Assembly: GCF_031432425.1 (NCBI RefSeq)
Contig: NZ_JAVKPH010000015.1
Span: 1-64,000 of the forward strand
Reading direction: 5' to 3'
DNA from: Ruixingdingia sedimenti
Lineage (GTDB): Bacteria; Pseudomonadota; Alphaproteobacteria; Rhodobacterales; Rhodobacteraceae
Length of the DNA stretch: 64,000 nt
Part shown: one piece after another, positions 58,244-64,000 of the stretch
Position numbering within the stretch: position 1 is the stretch's first letter
Layout: every line of letters starts with the position of its first letter
Position numbers and translations under genes: made by a program
Notes under the pieces: generated by a model
What the model was told of the DNA's origin: nothing
The model's database searches: none
The model's input: the letters and a program-made list of their open reading frames with translations, nothing else

Positions 58244-58900
58244 TCAGCTGATCGGGCGGATGATGATTTCCACCCGCCGGTTCTGCGTCCGGCCCTCGGC
58301 GGTCAGGTTCGATGCCACCGGTTGATCTTCGCCCCGGCCATAGGCGGCCACGCGGCTCGACGGCACGCCCGCGCTGACCAGAACGCTGGCCACCGCGCTT
58401 GCGCGGCGCTGCGACAGATCCTGGTTGTAGCCGGCGCTGCCGGTGTTGTCGGTATGGCCGATCACCTCGACGCGCGTGTTGGGATATTGTTGCAGGTTGC
58501 GGGCCACGGCGCGCAGGTCGTTTTGCAGATCCGCCCGCACGGCGGCGCTGTCGGTGGCGAACAGGATGTCCTGCGGCATGGTCACGACCAGCTCGTTGCC
58601 GGTGTTGACGATGCCGATATTCGGGTTGCCCACGTCGCGCCGCAGATCCGCTGCCTGCTGGTCGAGCGAGGTGCCGATGGCCCCGCCCACCGCCGCCCCG
58701 ATGGCGGCCCCGGCCAGCGTCTTGAGCCCGCGGTCATGATGGCTGCCCGCCGAGGCGCCCACCGCGCCCCCGATCAGCGCGCCGGTCAGCGCCCCGGTCC
58801 GGGCCCGCTGGTTGTCGGGATTGCCCTGGGGATAGGGGTCGCAGGCCGTCAGCAGGAATACGCCGGCGGTCGCGACGATCAGAGGGGTTTTCAATGCCAT
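58244..58900 (-). CDS. OmpA-family outer-membrane lipoprotein (YiaD-like)
   Basis: 218 aa. Lipoprotein signal with lipobox LLTAC, lipidated Cys20. Residues about 35-80 form a glycine-zipper region (GALTGALIGGAVGASAG, AGAAIGAAVGGAIGT). The C-terminal OmpA peptidoglycan-binding domain covers about 100-218 (ILFATDSAAVRADLQNDL, VEVIGHTDNTGSAGYNQDLS, RRASAVASVLVSAGV, GRTQNRRVEIIIRP), with the diaminopimelate-binding Asp and Arg. It should link outer membrane to cell wall. Separate transcript, between its own terminator and the Ada-like gene. Confidence 0.93.
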   Translation of the reverse strand: MALKTPLIVATAGVFLLTACDPYPQGNPDNQRARTGALTGALIGGAVGASAGSHHDRGLKTLAGAAIGAAVGGAIGTSLDQQAADLRRDVGNPNIGIVNTGNELVVTMPQDILFATDSAAVRADLQNDLRAVARNLQQYPNTRVEVIGHTDNTGSAGYNQDLSQRRASAVASVLVSAGVPSSRVAAYGRGEDQPVASNLTAEGRTQNRRVEIIIRPIS

Positions 58901-59032
58901 GGTCGAGCCTCTCGTTGTTGCGCCGCCCCCCGGGATCGTCGTTCCGGGCGGGCCGCGGCGTTGCCGATGCCACTATATCAACACGATAGGCCCCGAATAG
59001 TTCCCGCCGGAAAACATGCGGTTTTCCGCCCA

Positions 59033-59875
59033 TCACGCCTGCGTGTGCGCGTCGGCCCGCGCGGCTTCCCAGGCCAGCATCGCGCGCTTGACCGGCAGGC
59101 CCCAGTGATAGCCGCCAAGCCCGCCCGACTTGCGCAGCGCGCGGTGGCAAGGGATGATCCAGCTGATCGGGTTGCGGCCCACGGCGGTGCCCACGGCGCG
59201 CACGGCGGCGGGATGGCCGATGGCGCGCGCGATCTCGCTATAGGTCGTCACCTGGCCCGAGGGGATGCGCAACAGCGCCTCCCAGACCTTGATCTGGAAG
59301 GGGGCGCCGATCAGGTGCAGCGCGCCCCCGCGCCCGGCGAAGGCGGCCTCGACCAGCGGCGCCACCGCGCCCGGATCCTCGACAAACGCCGCCTGCGGCC
59401 AGCGCCCGCGCATGTCGGCCAGCGCGGCGTCGCGCCCGACCTCCTCGGCAAAGGCCAGACCGCAAAGCCCCCGGTCGGTCGCCATCGCCAGCGCCTCGCC
59501 GAAGGGCGTTTCGCACCAGCCCCACCGGATCACCAGCCCCGCCCCGCCGCGCGCATAGTCGCCGGGGCTCATCGCCTCCCACCGCAGGAACAGATCGTGC
59601 AGCCGCCCGCTGCCCGACAGGCCGGTTTCCTGCGCGGTCTCCAGCACCGTGGCATGGCCGGCCAGCAGCGCCTTGGCATGGTCCAGCACCAGATATTGCT
59701 GGTAGCGTTTCGGCGACACGCCGACCCAGGCGGTGAAGATGCGCTGGAAATGCGCGGGGCTCATCCCCATCCGCGCCGCCAGCGCATCGAGCGACAACCC
59801 CGGCCCGGCGGCGTCCAGTTCCGCGATGGCCCGCGCCACGACGCGGTAGTGATAGGCCCGTTCCTGATCGTCCAT
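59033..59875 (-). CDS. AraC-HTH plus O6-methylguanine-DNA methyltransferase (Ada-like)
   Basis: 280 aa. The AraC-type helix-turn-helix occupies about residues 15-95 (LSLDALAARMGMSPAHFQRI, YLVLDHAKALLAG); the suicide methyltransferase domain about 105-270 ends in SWIIPCHRALRKSGG with acceptor Cys243. The N-terminal methylphosphotriester (AdaA) zinc domain is missing, so Ada-type activation by phosphotriester repair cannot occur. The start ATG follows AGCAGGACGGCGAC. An in-frame ATG six codons upstream lies within IR11 and remains possible. It repairs O6-alkylguanine and may regulate its own expression. Confidence 0.9.
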   Translation of the reverse strand: MDDQERAYHYRVVARAIAELDAAGPGLSLDALAARMGMSPAHFQRIFTAWVGVSPKRYQQYLVLDHAKALLAGHATVLETAQETGLSGSGRLHDLFLRWEAMSPGDYARGGAGLVIRWGWCETPFGEALAMATDRGLCGLAFAEEVGRDAALADMRGRWPQAAFVEDPGAVAPLVEAAFAGRGGALHLIGAPFQIKVWEALLRIPSGQVTTYSEIARAIGHPAAVRAVGTAVGRNPISWIIPCHRALRKSGGLGGYHWGLPVKRAMLAWEAARADAHTQA

Positions 59876-59887
59876 GTCGCCGTCCTG

Positions 59888-60013
59888 CTTCATCTTGCCC
59901 GAAATACTCTCGGGGGTTTCCAAAGGGGGTGGAAAACCCCCTTTGGCGGGGGGTGCCGGCTGGTGCGCCACTGGTTCAAGAACCAGCCGGCGCGGGGGCT
60001 GGCCCCCCGCTGG
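59888..60013. repeat. Half element IR11 (one core arm plus modules C and D)
   Basis: Core arm CTTCATCTTGCCCGAAATAC with TCTCGG, then module C (GGGTTTCCAAAGGGGGTGG / CCCCCTTTGGCGG; one change from IR7), then module D (CCACTGGTTCAAGAACCAG then CCGGCGCGGGG; one change from IR5) and a GGGGGCTGGCCCCC hairpin. It is the only copy between divergent genes (Ada-like and nth). Confidence 0.8.
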
Positions 60014-60098
60014 TCCTCCACTCTAGCCCCGCCACCGCCGCCCCGCGACCCGGATTTTGCGCATTGCCCGCAGCACCATTCCGGGGCATAGCGCCCCT

Positions 60099-60743
60099 AT
60101 GGCCACGCAGCGCGATTACCATACCGTCAAGGCGATCTTCACCCGCTTCCACGCGCTGGAACCGGAACCGAAGGGCGAACTGCACCACACCAACGCCTTC
60201 ACCCTGCTGGTCGCGGTGGCGCTGTCGGCGCAGGCGACCGACGTGGGCGTGAACAAGGCCACGAAACGGCTGTTCGAGATAGCGGACACGCCCGAAAAGA
60301 TGCTCGCGCTCGGCGAGGAGGCGCTGGTCGAACATATCAGGACCATCGGCCTTTACCGCAACAAGGCGAAGAACGTGATGCGGCTGTCGCGCATTCTGGT
60401 GGACGATTACGGCGGCGAGGTGCCGTCCTCGCGCGCCGCGCTGCAATCGCTGCCGGGCGTCGGGCGCAAGACCGCGAATGTGGTGCTGAACATGTGGTGG
60501 CGGGTGCCCGCGCAGGCGGTGGACACGCATATCTTCCGCGTCGGCAACCGCACCGGCATCTGCCCGGGCCGCGATGTCGATGCCGTGGAACGCGCGATAG
60601 AGGACAACATCCCCGCCGAGTTCCAGCAGCACGCCCATCACTGGCTGATCCTGCACGGCCGCTACATCTGCGTGGCGCGCAAGCCGAAATGCGGCATCTG
60701 CCCGATCGAAGATCTCTGCCCCTACGAGGACAAGACCCTATGA
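60099..60743 (+). CDS. nth: Endonuclease III
   Basis: 214 aa DNA glycosylase/AP lyase for oxidised pyrimidines. The helix-hairpin-helix with catalytic Lys is LQSLPGVGRKTANVVLNMWW; the catalytic Asp is in QAVDTHIFRV. The iron-sulfur motif is C-x6-C-x2-C-x5-C (CVARKPKCGICPIEDLC). The ATG at MATQRDYHTV is chosen over an in-frame one 14 codons upstream. It overlaps the next gene by 4 bp (ATGA). Confidence 0.96.
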   Translation: MATQRDYHTVKAIFTRFHALEPEPKGELHHTNAFTLLVAVALSAQATDVGVNKATKRLFEIADTPEKMLALGEEALVEHIRTIGLYRNKAKNVMRLSRILVDDYGGEVPSSRAALQSLPGVGRKTANVVLNMWWRVPAQAVDTHIFRVGNRTGICPGRDVDAVERAIEDNIPAEFQQHAHHWLILHGRYICVARKPKCGICPIEDLCPYEDKTL

Positions 60744-61723
60744 CCCATCAGGTTGTCGGCATCGGAAACGCCATCGTCGACGTGCTGGCCAGCACCGGCG
60801 ACGGTTTTCTGGAACAGAGCGGCATCGCCAAGGGCGTGATGCAGCTGATCGCGCGCGACCGGGCGGAAACGCTTTACGCCGCGATGGCGGAGCGGACGGA
60901 GGCGCCGGGCGGATCGGTCGCCAATACCATCGCCGGGCTTGGCAACCTCGGGCTTTCCACCGCCTTCATCGGGCGGGTGGCGGATGATGCGCTCGGCCGG
61001 TTCTACATGGCCTCGATGGCGGCCGAAGGGACGGCCTTTCCCAACCCGCCGGTGGCGGGGGCGGAGCTGCCCACCTCGCGCTGCATGATCTTCGTGACGC
61101 CGGATGGCGAGCGGTCGATGAACACCTATCTCGGCATTTCCGCCGAGCTTGGCCCCGACGACGTGGATGCGGCCGTGCCCGCGGGGGCCGGGATCCTGTT
61201 TCTTGAGGGCTACCTTTTCGACAAGGACAAGGGGAAAGAGGCATTCCACAAGGCCGCGCGGGCCTGCCGGGCGGGGGGCGGGCGCGCGGGGGTGACGCTT
61301 TCCGACCCGTTCTGCGTCGACCGCCACCGGGCGGATTTCCGGCGGCTGGCGGGGGAACTCGATTACGTCATCGGCAACGAACATGAATGGCAATCGCTCT
61401 ACCAGACCGACACGCTGGACGACGCGCTGGCGATCGCGGCGGCGGCCTGCCCGCTGGTGGTCTGCACCCGTTCGGGCGCCGATGTGGTGCTGATCGGCGA
61501 AGGCCGGCGGGTCGAGGTGCCGGTGCACCGCGTGGTGCCGGTGGATGCGACCGGCGCGGGCGACCAGTTCGCGGCCGGGTTCCTCTACGGGCTGGCGACG
61601 GGTCAGCCGCTGGAGGCCGCGGGCCGTATGGGCTGCATCGCCGCGGCCGAGGTCATCACCCATTTCGGCGCCCGGCCCGAGGCCGATGTGCTGGCGCTGT
61701 TCCGGGCGCACGGGCTGGTCTGA
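60740..61723 (+). CDS. PfkB-family carbohydrate kinase, adenosine kinase-like
   Basis: 327 aa ribokinase-fold kinase. First motif GGSVANTIAGLGNLGLSTAFIGRVADDALG; second motif VDATGAGDQFAAGFLYGLAT with the catalytic Asp in GAGDQ. The N-terminal VVGIGNAIVDVLA and ERSMNTYLG are typical of adenosine-kinase-like members in alphaproteobacteria, which phosphorylate adenosine or another nucleoside with ATP. It is co-translated with nth. IR12 begins 2 bp after its stop. Confidence 0.88.
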   Translation: MTHQVVGIGNAIVDVLASTGDGFLEQSGIAKGVMQLIARDRAETLYAAMAERTEAPGGSVANTIAGLGNLGLSTAFIGRVADDALGRFYMASMAAEGTAFPNPPVAGAELPTSRCMIFVTPDGERSMNTYLGISAELGPDDVDAAVPAGAGILFLEGYLFDKDKGKEAFHKAARACRAGGGRAGVTLSDPFCVDRHRADFRRLAGELDYVIGNEHEWQSLYQTDTLDDALAIAAAACPLVVCTRSGADVVLIGEGRRVEVPVHRVVPVDATGAGDQFAAGFLYGLATGQPLEAAGRMGCIAAAEVITHFGARPEADVLALFRAHGLV

Positions 61724-61724
61724 G

Positions 61725-61783
61725 CGTCCTCAAATATCCTCAGGGGGTGAATTGGCGCAGCCAAGAGGGGGCAGAATGCCCCC
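61725..61783. repeat. Half element IR12 (core arm remnant plus module B)
   Basis: The core remnant CGTCCTCAAATATCC is followed by the complete module B (CAGGGGGTGAATTGGCGCAG, CCAAG, GGGGGCAGAATGCCCCC), identical to that of IR4. It follows the PfkB kinase gene immediately. The left arm is absent. Confidence 0.8.
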
Positions 61784-61814
61784 GGTGCCGGTCGACGCGG
61801 ATGTGGCGGCAATA

Positions 61815-61855
61815 ATTTGATCAAATATTGACTCCGCCGCGCCGATCCCTATCCT
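61815..61855 (+). promoter_or_regulatory. Promoter with ATTTGATCAAAT operator ahead of the aminotransferase gene
   Basis: The perfect 12-bp palindrome ATTTGATCAAAT (61815-61826) lies in an AT-rich island directly before a -35 box TTGACT (61828-61833). A possible -10 box TATCCT (61850-61855) is 16 bp on, and the gene starts 65 bp further. The position just upstream of the -35 suits an activator, or a repressor that blocks the polymerase; the cognate regulator is not identifiable. Confidence 0.55.
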
Positions 61856-61919
61856 TACCGTAACCGCCGCGCCGCCCCTTTCGGGGGCCTCCCGGCGTTT
61901 CCAGCCGGAAGAGGCCATC

Positions 61920-63317
61920 ATGACCGCGATCACCAACCACATGCCGACGGCAGAGCTTCAGGCGCTCGACGCCGCGCATCACCTGCATCCCTTCACCGAT
62001 ACCGCGGCCCTTGCCCGCAAGGGCGCGCGGGTGATCACCCAGGGCGAAGGCGTCTGGCTGACCGATTCAGAGGGCCACCGGATCCTCGACGGGATGGCGG
62101 GGCTGTGGTGCGTGAACTTGGGCTACGGACGCGAGGAACTGGCCGAAACCGCGGCGCGGCAGATGCGCGAGTTGTGCTATTACAACACCTTCTTCCAGAC
62201 CACCCATGTGCCCGCCATCGCGCTGGCGGCAAAGATCGCGGAACTGGCGCCGGGCGACCTGAACCACGTGTTCTACGCCGGGTCCGGGTCCGAGGCGAAC
62301 GACACCAACATCCGCCTTGTCCGCCACTACTGGGCCGCCAGGGGCAAGCCCGACAAGACCGTGATCATCGGCCGCCGGAACGGCTATCACGGGTCGACCA
62401 TGGGCGGGGCCTCGCTTGGCGGCATGTCGGCGATGCACAGGCAGGGCGGGCTGCCGATCCCCGGCATCGCGCATATCGGCCAGCCGGACTGGTGGTCCGA
62501 GGGTGGCGAGATGACGCCCGGCGACTTCGGCCTGATGCGCGCGCGGGAACTGGAGGCGAAGATCCTCGAACTGGGCGAGGACCGCGTGGCAGCCTTCATC
62601 GCCGAGCCCGTCCAGGGCGCGGGCGGGGTGATCGTGGCGCCAGAGACCTACTGGCCCGAGGTGCAACGGATCTGCGACAAATACGAGATCCTGTTGATCG
62701 CGGACGAGGTGATCACCGGCTTCGGGCGCACCGGCAACTGGTTCGGCAGCCAGACCATGGGGATCCGCCCGCATATCATGACCATCGCCAAGGGCCTGTC
62801 CTCGGGCTATGTGCCCATCGGCGGGTCCATCGTCTGCGACGAGGTGGCGGCAACCGTCGCCGCGGCGGGCGAATTCGCGCATGGCTATACCTATTCCGGC
62901 CATCCCGTCGCCGCCGCGGTGGCGCTGGAAAACCTGCGCATCCTGCAGGAGGACGGCGTGATCGACCATGTGCGCGATGTCGCCCATCCCTATCTGGCCG
63001 AACGCTGGCAGGCGCTGGCGGATCACCCGCTGGTGGGCGAGGCGAAGCTGGTGGGGCTGATGGGCTCCATCGCGCTGACGCCCGACAAGGCGAAACGGGC
63101 GCGGTTCGCGTCCGAGGCCGGCACCGTGGGCCTGCGCGCGCGGGAACGCTGTTTCGCCAACGATCTGGTGATGCGCCATGTCGGCGACCGGATGATCATC
63201 GCCCCGCCGCTGGTGATCCGGCCGGAAGAGATCGACGTGCTGATCGACCGCGCGCGCAAATCGCTGGACGAGACCTATGCCGCGATCAAGGCCGACGGAT
63301 TGCTGCGCGCGGCCTGA
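61920..63317 (+). CDS. Class III PLP-dependent aminotransferase (diamine or omega-amino acid type)
   Basis: 465 aa. The PLP lysine is in MTIAKGLSSGYVPIGG; the cofactor Asp in LLIADEVITGFGRTGNWF; the phosphate-binding segment YAGSGSEANDTNIRLVRHYW. The sequence LDGMAGLWCVNLGYGREELA, with AHHLHPFTD at the start, is typical of the putrescine/spermidine-pyruvate (SpuC-like) and beta-alanine-pyruvate branch. The likely reaction is transfer of the omega-amino group of a diamine or beta-amino acid to pyruvate. Expressed from its own operator-bearing promoter; a compact terminator follows. Confidence 0.9.
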   Translation: MTAITNHMPTAELQALDAAHHLHPFTDTAALARKGARVITQGEGVWLTDSEGHRILDGMAGLWCVNLGYGREELAETAARQMRELCYYNTFFQTTHVPAIALAAKIAELAPGDLNHVFYAGSGSEANDTNIRLVRHYWAARGKPDKTVIIGRRNGYHGSTMGGASLGGMSAMHRQGGLPIPGIAHIGQPDWWSEGGEMTPGDFGLMRARELEAKILELGEDRVAAFIAEPVQGAGGVIVAPETYWPEVQRICDKYEILLIADEVITGFGRTGNWFGSQTMGIRPHIMTIAKGLSSGYVPIGGSIVCDEVAATVAAAGEFAHGYTYSGHPVAAAVALENLRILQEDGVIDHVRDVAHPYLAERWQALADHPLVGEAKLVGLMGSIALTPDKAKRARFASEAGTVGLRARERCFANDLVMRHVGDRMIIAPPLVIRPEEIDVLIDRARKSLDETYAAIKADGLLRAA

Positions 63318-63328
63318 GGCGGGGATGC

Positions 63329-63345
63329 CGGGGCAAAGCCCCGGC
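63329..63345. terminator. Compact bidirectional hairpin between convergent genes
   Basis: CCGGGGC-AAA-GCCCCGG lies in the 34-bp gap between the aminotransferase stop and the SDR stop. There is no T-run, so it is more a weak or Rho-assisted terminator. Confidence 0.5.
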
Positions 63346-63351
63346 CCCGGC

Positions 63352-64000
63352 TCACTGGGCCAGATAGCCGCCGTCGACCGGCAGTTCCGCGCCGGTGATA
63401 TAGCGCGCCTCGTCCGAGGCGAGGAACAGCACCGCATTCGCGATGTCCTCGGGTTCGCCCGTGCGGCCGGCGGGGATGCGGTCCAGCATCCGCTTGCGGC
63501 CCTCGGGGTCGTTCTTGGACATGGAGTTGCGCATCGGCGTCATCACGCCCGGATGCACCGTGTTCACCCGGATCCCCTGCGGCGCGTATTGCTGCGCGGT
63601 GTTCAGCGTCAGCGTGCGCACCGCGCCCTTGGACGCGCCATAGCCGGGGTGCAGGCTCATCCCCACCTGGGCCGAGATCGAGCCGATGTTCACGATCGCC
63701 CCGCCGCCCTGACCCACCATCTGCGGCACCACCGCGCGGGTGCCGAGGAAGGCGGATTTCGCGTTGATCCCCATCACCCGGTCCCAGGTCGCCAGATCCA
63801 GCACGTCGAGCGTGCCGGGCCCGGTGCCGGCGTTGTTGACCAGGATGTCCACCCGGCCCCATTGCGCCACCACATCGGCCACCACCGCGGCCCACGCGGG
63901 TTCGTCCGTCACGTCCAGCCGGCGGAACATCGCTCCGCCGCCGAGCGATGCCGCTATGGCCTTGCCCTCATCCTCGAGAATGTCGCACAGGCAGACCTTC
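63352..64000 (-). CDS. SDR-family oxidoreductase (5' end beyond window)
   Basis: The frame is open to the right edge; 215 codons are visible and the N-terminal cofactor motif lies outside. Visible parts: DILVNNAGTGPGT (NNAG), the catalytic Ser in VNIGSISAQVG, YxxxK as YGASKGAVRTL, and the C-terminal ITGAELPVDGGYLAQ. This is a classical 3-oxoacyl-ACP-reductase-like short-chain dehydrogenase. An ATG at 63930 would give a truncated protein and is not the true start, since the upstream codons (KVCLCDILEDEGKAI) continue the Rossmann fold. Confidence 0.9.
   Translation of the reverse strand, partial: KVCLCDILEDEGKAIAASLGGGAMFRRLDVTDEPAWAAVVADVVAQWGRVDILVNNAGTGPGTLDVLDLATWDRVMGINAKSAFLGTRAVVPQMVGQGGGAIVNIGSISAQVGMSLHPGYGASKGAVRTLTLNTAQQYAPQGIRVNTVHPGVMTPMRNSMSKNDPEGRKRMLDRIPAGRTGEPEDIANAVLFLASDEARYITGAELPVDGGYLAQ

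Noticed and set aside
59876..59893. Upstream in-frame ATG for the Ada-like gene
   Set aside because: It falls inside the IR11 arm and lacks a proper ribosome site, whereas AGGAC precedes the downstream ATG; kept only as an alternative.
1..64000. tRNA, rRNA or riboswitch
   Set aside because: Every gap was read for cloverleaf, conserved rRNA or known leader motifs and none was found; structured gaps are explained by repeats and terminators.

Overview
The window comes from a high-GC alphaproteobacterium, almost certainly in the order Rhodobacterales (Rhodobacteraceae/Paracoccaceae); the genus cannot be fixed by reading alone. The signs are the F0 ATP synthase operon atpI-B-E-X(b')-F without the F1 genes, the DUF721-dsbA pair divergent from mutY, the Kdo-transferase-like gene joined to lpxK, Hint-domain proteins, DapD/DapE, and very GC-rich third codon positions. 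It looks chromosomal. No rRNA, tRNA, insertion sequence, phage or CRISPR was found. Gene density is high and no gene-free stretch exceeds 300 bp.

Layout. 1-8.6 kb: a lipoprotein, an orphan TRAP substrate-binding protein and parC (minus strand), then an SH3 protein, a short-chain dehydrogenase and a kdtA-like/lpxK pair (plus). 8.8-15.2 kb: CoA-transferase, DsbA-like and DUF721 genes (minus), then mutY, alkane hydroxylase alkB, a small DUF2892 membrane protein behind a probable sulfide-type operator, and zapE (plus). 15.4-26.8 kb: a 12-gene minus-strand catabolic and transport operon. It holds a complete branched-chain-type ABC importer with two substrate-binding proteins, a metallo-beta-lactamase-fold hydrolase, an alpha/beta hydrolase, 3-hydroxyanthranilate dioxygenase, a DHDPS-family aldolase, an aldehyde dehydrogenase and an aspartate dehydrogenase, with a divergent LysR regulator. 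28.1-36.2 kb: a second minus-strand catabolic operon that reads as CoA-dependent aerobic 2-aminobenzoate (anthranilate) degradation with its own MarR regulator and a perfect palindrome at its head. 36.3-42.6 kb: acetyltransferases, a flavoprotein, an acetate kinase-PduL fusion, a CoxG-like protein and dapE. 42.8-46.8 kb: two Hint-domain genes, an uncharacterised small protein and dapD. 46.9-55.4 kb: a LOG-family protein, a DEAD-box helicase with a KPY-repeat tail, a GntR regulator, an XRE regulator with a SulP transporter, a LysR regulator with a DMT exporter, and an ArsR regulator. 55.5-58.2 kb: F0 ATP synthase. 58.2-64 kb: OmpA lipoprotein, Ada-like methyltransferase, nth, a PfkB kinase, a class III aminotransferase and the end of a short-chain dehydrogenase.

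How it works together. The two catabolic operons meet tail to tail with the LysR gene and a repeat between them. They cover 3-hydroxyanthranilate and anthranilate, the two aromatic products of tryptophan/kynurenine breakdown. The first lacks the usual aminocarboxymuconate semialdehyde decarboxylase but carries a class I aldolase and an aspartate dehydrogenase. I propose a decarboxylase-free route that splits the ring-cleavage product into a C4 amino acid precursor and a C3 aldehyde.

Other points of interest are a natural AckA-PduL fusion (both enzymes of acetyl-CoA to acetate in one chain) and a family of at least twelve mosaic inverted-repeat elements (called IR1-IR12 here) scattered mainly at gene 3' ends. 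They are built from a shared core and exchangeable hairpin modules, and two copies 18 kb apart are almost identical.
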